IMG/VR virus record: IMGVR_UViG_3300020347_000033
Location: 1 to 24,366 of that record
DNA length: 24,366 bases
Strand: one strand, 5' to 3'
From: a virus
Shown here: one piece after another, positions 5,389 to 12,708 of the stretch
Layout of the letters: the number at the start of each line of letters is the position of its first letter
Numbering within the stretch: position 1 is the first letter of the stretch
Made by a program: the position numbers and the translations under genes
The notes under the pieces: generated by a model
Seen by the model: the letters and a program-made list of their open reading frames with translations, nothing else
Told to the model about the DNA's origin: nothing
The model's database searches: none

Positions 5389-7140
5389 ATGGATTACAGT
5401 AGAGATGAATTGTTAACGGCGTTTGGTAAAACTACCTTACAGGATAGATACTTATTACCTGAGGAGACTTCACCACAAGAGGCTTTCCTTAGAGCAGCCA
5501 AAGCTTTCTCTGATAATGATGAGATGGCTGAACGTATATATAACTATTCATCTAAACTGTGGTTTATGTATTCAACACCTATCTTAACTAACGGTGGTAC
5601 ATCACGAGGTATGCCTATTTCATGCTTCCTTAATTATGTACCTGACAGCAGAGAAGGTTTGACTGGACACTACACAGAGAACGCTTGGCTAGCCTCAGTC
5701 GGTGGCGGAGTAGGTGGTTACTGGGGTCATGTCCGTTCTGATGGTACTGGTACTAGCAATGGTTCTCAGTCGTCAGGGTCAATACCTTTTTTACATGTAG
5801 TAGACTCAGAGATGTTAGCCTTCTCACAAGGAAAGACTAGAAGGGGCAGCTATGCCGCTTACATGGACGTAAGCCATCCTGAGATTATAGAGTTTCTAGA
5901 TATGCGTAAGCCTAGTGGTGGTGATGTACACAGGAAGTGTCTGAACCTACATCATGGTGTTAACATATCTAATGACTTTATGACATTGATTGATAACTGT
6001 ATTAAAGAGCCAACCTTTGATGACAGCTGGAATCTAATTGACCCACACACTAATGAGATAGTAAGGACTGTATCTGCTAGAGAATTATGGCAACGTATAC
6101 TAGAGAACAGAGTAGCGACAGGTGAGCCATACATTATGTTCAACGACACAGTTAATGATGGTCTACCACAAGCACAAAAAGATTTAGGACTTAAGGTCAA
6201 TCATTCTAACTTGTGCACTGAGATAACATTACCAACAGATGAACAACGTACAGCTGTGTGTTGTCTGTCTTCAGTCAACTTAGAAAAGTATGATGAGTGG
6301 AAGAATGACCCAATGTTTATATCTGACTTGATTCACTTTCTTGATAATGTCTTACAACACTTTATTGATAATGCCCCTGATACTTTATACAAAGCTAAGT
6401 ACTCAGCTATTAATGAAAGAAGCTTAGGATTAGGAGCAATGGGTTTTCATTCATACTTACAATCTAAAGGCATACCATTTGAATCAGCTTTAGCTAAATC
6501 TAAAAACTTACAAATGTTTAAACACATTAAAGAACAGGCAGTCAAAGAATCTAAACGATTAGCTATTAAGAAAGGTGAAGCACCTGACATGGAAGGCACA
6601 GGTATGCGTAACGCTCACCTACTTGCTATTGCACCCAACGCTTCTAGCTCAATTATATGTGGCACTACATCACCCGCCATTGAACCATACAGGGCTAACG
6701 CTTATGTACAGAAAACAATGTCAGGTTCTTTCTTGGTTAAGAATAAACACTTAGAGAAACTATTAGAAAACAAAGGTATGAATGATGAGAAAACATGGAA
6801 GAAGATACTAGCCAACAGAGGTTCAGTATTAGAACTCAAAGGTCTTACTGATTATGAGAAGGATACATTCAAGACAGCCATAGAGATTAATCAACAGTGG
6901 GTAATAGAACACGCAGCAGACAGACAAGAGTTTATTTGTCAGGGACAATCTGTTAATGTATTCGTTCCAGCTGATGTTCACATCCGTGAACTACATGACA
7001 TACACATGTTGGCTTGGAAAAGAAAACTCAAGACACTTTACTACTGTCGCTCAGAAGCAATGAAGAGAGCAGAATTAGTGTCACAAAAGATAGAACGAAC
7101 AATCATTCCTGATGGGGAATGTATAGCTTGCGAGGGATAA
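5389..7140 (+). CDS. nrdA: Class I ribonucleotide reductase, large (alpha) subunit
   Basis: The 583-residue catalytic subunit reduces ribonucleotides to deoxyribonucleotides for phage DNA synthesis. Key residues are Cys79 (PISCFLNY) and Cys291 (AVCCLSSVNL) as the redox pair, Asn274-Cys276-Glu278 (NLCTEI) holding the thiyl-radical cysteine, an NASSSIICGTTSPAIEP active-site segment, paired tyrosines in LKTLYYCRS for radical transfer, and a C-terminal Cys578-x-x-Cys581 for re-reduction. It begins almost directly with the catalytic barrel. E. coli NrdA has about 760 residues and an N-terminal ATP-cone, so the activity-control domain is missing here. The ATG at 5389 is chosen over the GTG at 5383 because AGGAG (5379-5383) is correctly spaced for the ATG and overlaps the GTG. 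Its stop overlaps the nrdB start. Confidence 0.95.
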   Translation: MDYSRDELLTAFGKTTLQDRYLLPEETSPQEAFLRAAKAFSDNDEMAERIYNYSSKLWFMYSTPILTNGGTSRGMPISCFLNYVPDSREGLTGHYTENAWLASVGGGVGGYWGHVRSDGTGTSNGSQSSGSIPFLHVVDSEMLAFSQGKTRRGSYAAYMDVSHPEIIEFLDMRKPSGGDVHRKCLNLHHGVNISNDFMTLIDNCIKEPTFDDSWNLIDPHTNEIVRTVSARELWQRILENRVATGEPYIMFNDTVNDGLPQAQKDLGLKVNHSNLCTEITLPTDEQRTAVCCLSSVNLEKYDEWKNDPMFISDLIHFLDNVLQHFIDNAPDTLYKAKYSAINERSLGLGAMGFHSYLQSKGIPFESALAKSKNLQMFKHIKEQAVKESKRLAIKKGEAPDMEGTGMRNAHLLAIAPNASSSIICGTTSPAIEPYRANAYVQKTMSGSFLVKNKHLEKLLENKGMNDEKTWKKILANRGSVLELKGLTDYEKDTFKTAIEINQQWVIEHAADRQEFICQGQSVNVFVPADVHIRELHDIHMLAWKRKLKTLYYCRSEAMKRAELVSQKIERTIIPDGECIACEG

Positions 7141-8090
7141 TGAATTTATTTAAAGAACGTACACACTATAAACCATTTACATATGACTGGGCATTTGAGT
7201 CTTATGATATGCAACAGAAAATGCACTGGCTACCGTCAGAAGTTTCATTGCATGAAGATGTAAGAGACTGGAATGAAAGACTTACAGATTCAGAAAAGAA
7301 CTTAATTAATCAAATACTAAAATTCTTTACACAGGGAGATGTAGACATAGCTAAGGCTTACTTAGATAAATACTTACCTAAGTTTAAAGTACCTGAAGTA
7401 CGTATGATGTTGACTTCTTTTGCAGCAAGTGAAGCTAATCATGCACATAGTTATTCTATGTTAAATGACACATTAGGTTTACCTGAGTCAGAGTTTAAAG
7501 CATTTCAAGAATACAAAGAGATGGCTGATAAACATAAGTATCTATTTAAAGATAAAGGAAAAGGAGTAGAAGGACTAGCTAGAGACATAGCTTGTTTTTC
7601 AGCGTTTGGTGAGGGACTACAACTGTTCGCTTCTTTTGTTATGTTACTTAACTTTCAACGCTTTGGTCGTATGAAAGGGATGTGTCAGATAGTAACGTGG
7701 TCAATACGTGATGAGTCACACCATGTAGAGAGTATGATTAAACTGTTTAAAGAAATGATTAAAGAGAATCCAAGTGTGTGGAATGATGATTTCAAAGCTA
7801 CCATCTATCAAACCTGTAGAGATATGGTTGAGCTAGAGGATAAGTTTATTGACCTAGCATTTGAGCAAGGGGGTATTCGTGGGCTAGAACCTAAGGAAGT
7901 TAAGCAATACATAAGGTACATTGCTGACCGTAGGCTGTTACAACTATCATTGAAACCTAACTACAAAGTAAAAGATAACCCATTAGAGTGGTTAGACTGG
8001 GTGCTTAATGGTGTTGAACATGCTAACTTCTTTGAAAATAGAGCAACTGAATACAACAAAGGAACAATAACTGGTACACTGTGGGATTAA
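7140..8090 (+). CDS. nrdB: Class I ribonucleotide reductase, small (beta) subunit
   Basis: The 316-residue subunit carries the metal centre and tyrosyl radical that activate the large subunit. All metal ligands are visible: Asp67, Glu98 and His101 in ASEANHAHSY, Glu158 in FGEGLQL, and Glu192 and His195 in RDESHH. Tyr105 stands at the place of the E. coli radical Tyr122, so this looks like an active tyrosyl-radical enzyme rather than a Tyr-less variant. The start at 7140 shares its A with the nrdA stop (TAATG) and has GAGGG at 7132-7136. An in-frame upstream ATG at 7119 lies inside nrdA and would add seven unrelated residues. The gene ends immediately before the candidate late promoter at 8088. 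Confidence 0.95.
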   Translation: MNLFKERTHYKPFTYDWAFESYDMQQKMHWLPSEVSLHEDVRDWNERLTDSEKNLINQILKFFTQGDVDIAKAYLDKYLPKFKVPEVRMMLTSFAASEANHAHSYSMLNDTLGLPESEFKAFQEYKEMADKHKYLFKDKGKGVEGLARDIACFSAFGEGLQLFASFVMLLNFQRFGRMKGMCQIVTWSIRDESHHVESMIKLFKEMIKENPSVWNDDFKATIYQTCRDMVELEDKFIDLAFEQGGIRGLEPKEVKQYIRYIADRRLLQLSLKPNYKVKDNPLEWLDWVLNGVEHANFFENRATEYNKGTITGTLWD

Positions 8091-8110
8091 AGTACCCGTT
8101 TTAGAAGGAT
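8088..8110 (+). promoter_or_regulatory. Candidate phage late promoter (copy 1)
   Basis: This 23-base element starts in the nrdB stop codon and matches the element at 23631-23653 at 21 of 23 positions; the shared core is AGTACCCGTYTTAGAAGRAT. It lies between the DNA-metabolism genes and the head genes, where T7 has phi6.5. Its length and its T/A-rich stretch followed by a G/A-rich start region (TTTTAGAAGG) recall single-subunit RNA polymerase promoters, with initiation perhaps at G8104. The end of the element also supplies the ribosome binding site (AGAAGGA) of the next gene. Confidence 0.6.
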
Positions 8111-8115
8111 AAAAT

Positions 8116-8316
8116 ATGTTTATAAAAGATATAGTAGGTAAGGATGAAGAAGAAACCACCCTACCTAAGACAGTACCACAGTTTATTAAGCTGTTAAATA
8201 GTTTATACCCTGAGCAATCACCTGATATCTCAGATGAAATGAAGGACATATACTTCAAGGCTGGACAACGTGATGTTGTTCGCTTTATTAACCAACTGAA
8301 GGAAAGAGATAAATAA
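8116..8316 (+). CDS. Hypothetical protein at the head of the late operon (66 aa)
   Basis: I do not recognise this protein. It is a small, charged, probably helical soluble protein, with segments TVPQFIKLLNSLYPEQS and a C-terminal helix around AGQRDVVRFINQLKERDK. No membrane segment or motif is seen. AGAAGGA at 8103-8109 precedes ATG 8116 at good spacing. It is the first gene after the candidate late promoter and shares its stop with the next start (TAATG at 8314-8318). The T7 genes in this position (6.5, 6.7, 7) are small and include virion components, so a minor virion or assembly role is possible but unproven. Confidence 0.75.
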   Translation: MFIKDIVGKDEEETTLPKTVPQFIKLLNSLYPEQSPDISDEMKDIYFKAGQRDVVRFINQLKERDK

Positions 8317-8534
8317 TGTGTATAGGCAAAGCAATGCAAACAGGGATGTACAGTAAACCAGCACCAACAACTACAACCACTGTCTCTTCCCCTAAAGAAG
8401 ACCAAGCTACAGACAAAACTAAAAAAGCTAGAGTCAAAACTAAAGGTACAGGAAAGCTTAATAATCCAGCATTGGGTACAAGTGATTTAAACAAGTCAAA
8501 CGCTGGCTTACAAATTCCAACTAGAAATCAATAA
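8316..8534 (+). CDS. Small basic protein, Met-Cys start, gp7.3-like paralogue (72 aa)
   Basis: This low-complexity protein begins MCIG, has a Thr/Pro-rich segment (PAPTTTTTVSSP), then a lysine-rich stretch (DKTKKARVKTKGTGKL), and ends near GLQIPTRN. The next protein has the same layout: MC-x-G start, Pro-rich segment, lysine-rich segment and GLSIPT near the end. The two are therefore probably an old tandem duplication. T7 gp7.3, a tail-assembly virion protein from the same region, also has a basic, glycine-rich C-terminus, which makes a relation possible. AAGGAAAGAG upstream and the TAATG overlap support the start. Confidence 0.7.
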   Translation: MCIGKAMQTGMYSKPAPTTTTTVSSPKEDQATDKTKKARVKTKGTGKLNNPALGTSDLNKSNAGLQIPTRNQ

Positions 8535-8543
8535 GGAGATAAT

Positions 8544-8768
8544 ATGTGCACAGGTAGTCCAAGAGTTTCAACGCCACCACCAGCACCTACTCCAGCTCCA
8601 CCTATCGCTTCACCATCAGGAGATGAGATAGCACCAACACTTAAGGTAGCTGAAGAGAAGTTAACTGACGAAGAAAGAAAAAAGAAAGCCAAACGTAAAG
8701 GTACAAAAGCTTTACAAACAACAGGCTTATCTATTCCTACTTCAGGTTCAGGATTAAACATTAGTTAA
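8544..8768 (+). CDS. Small protein similar to T7 gp7.3, Met-Cys start (74 aa)
   Basis: The protein starts MCTG, continues with a strongly Pro-rich segment (STPPPAPTPAPP), then a charged region (EEKLTDEERKKKAKRKGTK), and ends SGSGLNIS. T7 gp7.3, a small tail-assembly protein coded just before the portal, has a matching end: a basic run (RKKARAGGKKS) followed by SSGGGINI. Position, size and C-terminal similarity together suggest a gp7.3-like role, at moderate confidence. AAGGAG precedes ATG 8544. It resembles the preceding 72-residue protein in layout, so the pair looks duplicated. Two bases separate it from the portal start. Confidence 0.72.
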   Translation: MCTGSPRVSTPPPAPTPAPPIASPSGDEIAPTLKVAEEKLTDEERKKKAKRKGTKALQTTGLSIPTSGSGLNIS

Positions 8769-8770
8769 TT

Positions 8771-10318
8771 ATGCAAGAGATGATGAAAGAGACAGCGAAA
8801 CAACGCTATGAAAAGCTACAAGCAGATAGACAACATTATCTAGACAGAGCCCGTGAGTGCTCAGAACTTACAATACCAACCCTTATTCCTGACGAAGGCT
8901 TCGAGTCAAGCTCAGAACTATATACCCCATTTCAATCAGTGGGAGCACGAGGTGTTAACAACCTAGCTTCCAAACTTCTATTATTATTATTACCACCCAA
9001 CTCACCTTTCTTTAGGTTATCTTTATCAGGTAAAACTAAAGAGGAACTAGAGCAGAACCCTGAATTACAATCTGAAATTGAGAAGTCTCTAGCCAAAATT
9101 GAGCGTGAGATACACAAGAAGATAGAGAACTTAGCACTTAGAGTATCTGTATTTGAAGCACTAAAACATCTTATTGTAAGTGGTAATGTACTAACATATC
9201 TACCTAAGAAAGGCAACATGCGTGTGTATGGTATAACACAATTTGTGTGCAGACGTGATGAAGATGGTAATTTATTAGAAGTAATTATTAAAGAAAGCAT
9301 TAGTCCAGTAGCACTAGATGAAGAGACACTACAAATTATAGGTAAATATCCTGATTACAAAGAAGATGAGGACTGTGAGATATATACTCATATATACAGA
9401 TTACCTGACGGCAAGTACTATGTATGTCAAGAAGTTATGGGACACAAGATACCAAGCTCAGTAGGTACATACCCAGCAGACAACATGCCTTACCAAGCAT
9501 TACGTATGGTAAGAGTAGATGGTGAAGACTACGGTCGTGGTTATGTAGAGGAATTTCTAGGAGACCTAAGGTCACTAGAGGGACTATCACAATCACTAGT
9601 AGAATCATCAGCAGCTGCGAGTAAAGTAGTATTTATGGTACGCCCTAACGCTGTGACCCGTAAACGAGATTTGGCTAACACTAGAAACGGGGACATAATT
9701 ACAGGACAAAGAGACGACGTAACATGTTTGCAAACTGAGAAGCAATATGATTTAGGTATTGTAGAACGTAGCATAGGACGTTTAGAAGAACGTATGTCAT
9801 ACGCTTTCTTATTACACACAGCAATACAAAGAGACGCTGAACGTGTTACAGCACAAGAGATTAGATACATGGCTGAACAGTTAGAGACTAGTATGGGTGG
9901 TATATACTCATTATTATCTCAAGAGTTTCAGTTACCATTAGTACAAGTATTAATGAAACGTATGTCTCAATCCAATGAGATACCAAAGCTTCCAAAAGAT
10001 TCTGTAGCACCTACTATTATCACAGGTATAGAAGCTTTAGGACGTGGTAATGACCTACAGAAACTAAGAGAATTTGTTATGGAGATAGGACAGCTAGCTC
10101 AGATTAGCCCTGAAGTAGTACAGATATTAAACCCTAATGACCTGATTACTCGTGTTGCTACCAGCTTAGGTATTGATACTGAAGGATTAATTAAGAGTGA
10201 AGAGCAACTAGCTCAAGAGCAAGAAGCTGCTCAACAACAAATGCAGCAGCAACAAATGATGGATATGGCACAGGATGTAGTACAACCTGTTGCTAATAAC
10301 ATGACCAAACCACAATAA
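8771..10318 (+). CDS. 8: Portal (head-tail connector) protein, T7 gp8 type
   Basis: The 515-residue protein would form the dodecameric ring through which DNA is packaged and ejected; T7 gp8 has 536 residues. Similarity to T7 is clear throughout: YEKLQADRQHYLDRARECS near the N-terminus, VGARGVNNLASKL, FEALKHLIVSGNVLTYLP, ALRMVRVDGEDYGRGYVEE, ERVTAQEIRYMAEQLE, GGIYSLLSQEFQLPLV and APTIITGIEALGRGNDL. The C-terminus is glutamine- and methionine-rich, as in T7. No strong ribosome binding site precedes ATG 8771. In-frame ATGs follow at 8780 and 8783, and the latter has AAGAG just upstream, so the true start may be four residues later. Confidence 0.96.
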   Translation: MQEMMKETAKQRYEKLQADRQHYLDRARECSELTIPTLIPDEGFESSSELYTPFQSVGARGVNNLASKLLLLLLPPNSPFFRLSLSGKTKEELEQNPELQSEIEKSLAKIEREIHKKIENLALRVSVFEALKHLIVSGNVLTYLPKKGNMRVYGITQFVCRRDEDGNLLEVIIKESISPVALDEETLQIIGKYPDYKEDEDCEIYTHIYRLPDGKYYVCQEVMGHKIPSSVGTYPADNMPYQALRMVRVDGEDYGRGYVEEFLGDLRSLEGLSQSLVESSAAASKVVFMVRPNAVTRKRDLANTRNGDIITGQRDDVTCLQTEKQYDLGIVERSIGRLEERMSYAFLLHTAIQRDAERVTAQEIRYMAEQLETSMGGIYSLLSQEFQLPLVQVLMKRMSQSNEIPKLPKDSVAPTIITGIEALGRGNDLQKLREFVMEIGQLAQISPEVVQILNPNDLITRVATSLGIDTEGLIKSEEQLAQEQEAAQQQMQQQQMMDMAQDVVQPVANNMTKPQ

Positions 10319-10331
10319 AGGAGAAAAATAA

Positions 10332-11072
10332 ATGGTAGAACAAATAGTAGTACAAGCAGATGAAACTACAGCAGAAGCCCCCGCAGTAGAAGAACAAGTA
10401 GAAGGTTCTAAACCTGAAGGCTTGCCTGAAAAGTTTAATTCTGTAGAAGACATGGCTAAATCATACGCTGAATTAGAAGCTAAATTAGGACAACCTAAAG
10501 AAGAAGCTAAGGAAGAAGCGAAGGCTGAAGAACAACCTAAGAGTGATTTAGAGATTAAAGCTGATGAAGCTGTTGAGTCTGCTGGACTTGACATGGATTC
10601 ACTAAGTGCAGAGTATGCTGAAAGTGGACAACTAGCTGATGAGTCTTATGAAAGATTAGAGAAAGCTGGTATCAGTAGAGATATCGTAGACCAGTTTATT
10701 GCTGGACAAGAAGCTAGGGCATTACAACAAGGCACTGAAGTCAAAGGCTTAGTAGGTGGAGAAGAAGCTTACGTAGAAATGACTCAATGGGCTGGACAAA
10801 ATTTAACTGAAGCTGAACAGATAGCTTATAACAACGCTGTTAACAGTGGTGATATGGAAACTATCAAGTTAGCTGTTACTGGTTTACAAGCTAGATACAC
10901 AGCAGCTGAAGGAAGTGACCCTAAATTGCTATCAGGTAAAGCTGGTGCTACTTCACAAGGTGGTTATGAATCATGGGCTCAAGTACAAGCTGACATGGGT
11001 GACCCAAAGTATGCTAAAGACCCAGCGTTTCAAGCTGAAGTACAAGAGAAATTAGCAAACAGTAACTTATAG
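10332..11072 (+). CDS. 9: Capsid assembly (scaffolding) protein, T7 gp9 type
   Basis: The 246-residue protein is very acidic and helix-rich, lies between portal and capsid genes, and is preceded by AAAGGAG. Scaffolding proteins of this family direct procapsid assembly and leave before or during packaging. The N-terminal third is rich in Glu/Ala, with a short pattern typical of the family (GLPEKFNSVEDMAKSYAELE) followed by a Lys/Glu run (KEEAKEEAKAEEQPK). The C-terminal part (GGYESWAQVQADMGDPKY) would contact the shell. T7 gp9 is longer (about 307 residues). Assignment relies on position, composition and the SVEDMAKSYAELE segment. Confidence 0.9.
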   Translation: MVEQIVVQADETTAEAPAVEEQVEGSKPEGLPEKFNSVEDMAKSYAELEAKLGQPKEEAKEEAKAEEQPKSDLEIKADEAVESAGLDMDSLSAEYAESGQLADESYERLEKAGISRDIVDQFIAGQEARALQQGTEVKGLVGGEEAYVEMTQWAGQNLTEAEQIAYNNAVNSGDMETIKLAVTGLQARYTAAEGSDPKLLSGKAGATSQGGYESWAQVQADMGDPKYAKDPAFQAEVQEKLANSNL

Positions 11073-11082
11073 GAGACACACA

Positions 11083-11139
11083 ATGGCATATGGTAAACCA
11101 ATGAAAAAAGGTAAGACTAAAAAAAGAGGTAAATGTTAA
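11083..11139 (+). CDS. Very short basic peptide (18 aa)
   Basis: An 18-residue frame, MAYGKPMKKGKTKKRGKC, starts at ATG 11083 behind a good AGGAGA and ends sharing its stop with the next start (TAATG at 11137-11141). Half of the residues are Lys or Arg. Its ribosome binding site and coupling to the next gene make it more likely to be translated than a chance frame, but nothing else confirms it. Two more basic proteins follow. It may be a minor DNA-binding or virion peptide, or simply a leader that couples translation. Confidence 0.55.
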   Translation: MAYGKPMKKGKTKKRGKC

Positions 11140-11288
11140 TGGCTAAACGTGGACTATACGCAAATATAAATGCACGTAAGAAAGCTGGAACAAGTAGACC
11201 CAAGTCTAAATCTACTATCAGTAAGAAAGCTTATTCTAATATGAAAGCTGGTTTTCCTAAAAAGAAAACAGTGAGGAAGAAAAAGTAA
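11139..11288 (+). CDS. Small basic protein of unknown function (49 aa)
   Basis: This 49-residue protein starts MAKRGLYANINARKKAG and ends in a Lys/Arg run (FPKKKTVRKKK). About a third of its residues are Lys or Arg, and there are no acidic residues. AGAGG at 11125-11129 and the TAATG overlap support the start. The N-terminal pattern (K-R-G-L-Y-A-N-I, then basic residues) is one I associate with small phage proteins coded near capsid genes, though I cannot verify it here. Such composition suggests binding to DNA or RNA, perhaps inside the virion or procapsid. Confidence 0.72.
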   Translation: MAKRGLYANINARKKAGTSRPKSKSTISKKAYSNMKAGFPKKKTVRKKK

Positions 11289-11531
11289 ATGCCAGCAAAG
11301 AAACACCAAAGCCCTAGTGGCGGATTAAATGCCGCTGGTAGACGTTATTACAAACGTAAGACTGGGGCTAATCTTAAAGCACCTGTAACAGGGAAAGCTA
11401 AGAAAGGCTCTAAAGCAGCTGGAAGACGTAAAAGCTTCTGTGCACGGATGGGTGGTGTTAAAGGTGCAATGAAAAAACCAAATGGAAAGCCAACACGTAA
11501 GGCTCTAGCTTTACGTAAATGGAAGTGCTAA
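11289..11531 (+). CDS. Small basic protein, DUF6321-like (80 aa)
   Basis: The protein is very basic and contains conserved-looking blocks: SPSGGLNAAGRRYYKRKTG, NLKAPVTG, GRRKSFCARMGGVKG, and a C-terminal KPTRKALALRKWKC. I recognise this block pattern as that of a phage family I recall as DUF6321, with no known function. Two cysteines (CARM and the C-terminal Cys) are notable. GAGG lies 12 bases before ATG 11289, which directly follows the previous stop. It is the last and largest of three consecutive basic proteins between the scaffold and capsid genes, a place where T7 has nothing comparable. Nucleic-acid binding is likely from charge alone. Confidence 0.85.
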   Translation: MPAKKHQSPSGGLNAAGRRYYKRKTGANLKAPVTGKAKKGSKAAGRRKSFCARMGGVKGAMKKPNGKPTRKALALRKWKC

Positions 11532-11532
11532 T

Positions 11533-11560
11533 AGCTGTGCTATCTCGTTAGATGGCAGCT
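11533..11560 (+). promoter_or_regulatory. Hairpin in the capsid gene leader
   Basis: AGCTG pairs with CAGCT and CTATCT pairs with AGATGG (one G-T wobble) around a CGTT loop, with a two-base bulge, giving about 11 base pairs. It starts two bases after the stop of the 80-residue basic protein and lies in the 131-base gap before the capsid gene, the longest gap in the window. No T-run follows, so it is not a standard terminator. T7 has a promoter and an RNase III processing site in the matching place, so an mRNA processing or stability role is possible. Confidence 0.45.
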
Positions 11561-11579
11561 GCCAACAAGTAGTAGTAAC

Positions 11580-11600
11580 TTGACCTTCTGCGGAAGACAA
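11580..11600 (+). promoter_or_regulatory. UNCG-type tetraloop hairpin in the capsid gene leader
   Basis: CTTC and GAAG flank TGCG, which matches the very stable UNCG tetraloop class with a C-G closing pair. TTG and CAA outside extend the stem across a small internal loop. The hairpin lies about 60 bases before the capsid start. It may protect the abundant capsid mRNA or mark a cleavage site. The bases ACC, TCT and GAAG in this stretch loosely resemble the candidate promoter motif, but the spacing differs. Confidence 0.35.
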
Positions 11601-11662
11601 TCTTGGGGACGAAACTTAGAGGCGTTCAACAACAACTAAACTACAACCAAAGGAGATTTATT

Positions 11663-12646
11663 ATGGCAAATGCTAGTCCAGTATCTGTCGGTAAAATCAA
11701 CGCTGGTGGTTCAGAAGACGCTCTATTTCTTAAAGTATTTTCAGGCGAAGTTTTAACTTCATTTGAACGTGCTTCAGTAACTCAAGGAGCTGAAACTGTC
11801 CGTACAATCAGTAATGGTAAAAGTGCACAATTCCCTGTAATGGGCAGAATTGACGCTTCTTATCATACAGCTGGTACAGAAATCACTGGTAGTGACGTAA
11901 ACCACAACGAGAAAATCATAACAATCAATGACTTATTGATATCTTCTGTTTTTCTTTCTAACATAGAAGAAGCAAAGAATCATTATGATGTTAGAGGTTC
12001 TTATTCATCCGAAATCGGTAGAGCATTGGCTTTCCAAAAAGATAAGCACATTCTACAAACAATCGGACAAGCGGCTCAGGCTTCTGCAAACGTATCTGAT
12101 TCAGGCTACGCTTCAGGAACTGTCCTAACAAACACTTCAATCGCTAGTGCTACAGCTTCTACAGCTGCTAACGCTGTGATTGATTCACTCTTCGACGCTG
12201 CTAAACAGCTTGACGCAAACTTTGTGCCAAGAGAAGGACGTAAGTGCTTCATCAGACTTGAAGAGTATTATAAATTAGCAAACGCTACTAACGCTGTGAA
12301 TGTTGACTTTAGTGGTCAAGGTTCTATTGCTGAAGGAAAAGTATTGAAGATTGCTGGTATTGAATTAGTACCAACACCACACTTTGTGGCTTCAGACTTC
12401 TCAGCTTCAACAAACGTTGATGGTGGTTCTGCTACAGCTGGTGGTTCAAATCCACAACAAGTTAACTTAGCTAACTATGTTGCATTGGTTTGCCATCCTT
12501 CAGCTGCGGGTACTGTTAAGCTCATGGACTTAGCAACTGAAATGGAATATGACATAAGACGTCAAGGTACATTGATGGTAGCTAAATATGCTATGGGTCA
12601 CGGAGTGCTCCGTCCTGAAGCGTCTGTAGGTATTAAAGAAGCTTAA
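11663..12646 (+). CDS. 10: Major capsid protein, T7 gp10A type
   Basis: The 327-residue shell protein (T7 gp10A has 345) aligns with T7 along its length: ALFLKVFSGEVLTSFERASV, TISNGKSAQFPVMGR, EKIITINDLLISSVFL, IEEAKNHYDVRGSYSSE, AGTVKLMDLATEMEY and the C-terminal AKYAMGHGVLRPEA. The start at ATG 11663 is chosen because AGGAG lies at 11651-11655 and the T7-like sequence begins shortly after. A longer frame from TTG 11603 would add 20 unrelated residues and has no matching ribosome binding site. No T7-like frameshift site for a 10B-type extension is obvious near the end. A hairpin terminator follows 22 bases after the stop. Confidence 0.97.
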   Translation: MANASPVSVGKINAGGSEDALFLKVFSGEVLTSFERASVTQGAETVRTISNGKSAQFPVMGRIDASYHTAGTEITGSDVNHNEKIITINDLLISSVFLSNIEEAKNHYDVRGSYSSEIGRALAFQKDKHILQTIGQAAQASANVSDSGYASGTVLTNTSIASATASTAANAVIDSLFDAAKQLDANFVPREGRKCFIRLEEYYKLANATNAVNVDFSGQGSIAEGKVLKIAGIELVPTPHFVASDFSASTNVDGGSATAGGSNPQQVNLANYVALVCHPSAAGTVKLMDLATEMEYDIRRQGTLMVAKYAMGHGVLRPEASVGIKEA

Positions 12647-12667
12647 TCGTTTCTTATACTTAACCTT

Positions 12668-12696
12668 GAGGGGATGGCTTATGCTGTCCCCTCTTT
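12668..12696 (+). terminator. Hairpin terminator after the major capsid gene
   Basis: The arms GAGGGGATGGC (12668-12678) and GCTGTCCCCTC (12683-12693) pair over 11 base pairs (two G-T wobbles) around a TTAT loop and are followed by TTT. This is the strongest hairpin I noticed in the window. It lies between the capsid and tail tube A genes, where T7 has its class III terminator T-phi. The short T-run suggests partial termination, which would give high capsid expression with some read-through to the tail genes. Confidence 0.8.
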
Positions 12697-12708
12697 ACTG
12701 AGGAAATT

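Noticed and set aside
7119-7139. Earlier ATG for nrdB
   Set aside because: It lies inside nrdA, lacks a ribosome binding site and adds seven residues unrelated to the family. The TAATG at 7138-7142 is better.
7387-7409. TAAAGTACC in nrdB as another promoter copy
   Set aside because: Only the first nine bases agree; the following YTTAGAA part is absent.
9771-9791. CGTTTAGAAGAA inside the portal gene as another promoter copy
   Set aside because: The GTACC half is missing, and the bases encode the conserved GRLEER of the portal.
11603-11662. Capsid protein extended N-terminally from TTG 11603
   Set aside because: The extra 20 residues do not resemble T7 gp10, the TTG has no suitable ribosome binding site, and ATG 11663 has AGGAG at the right spacing.
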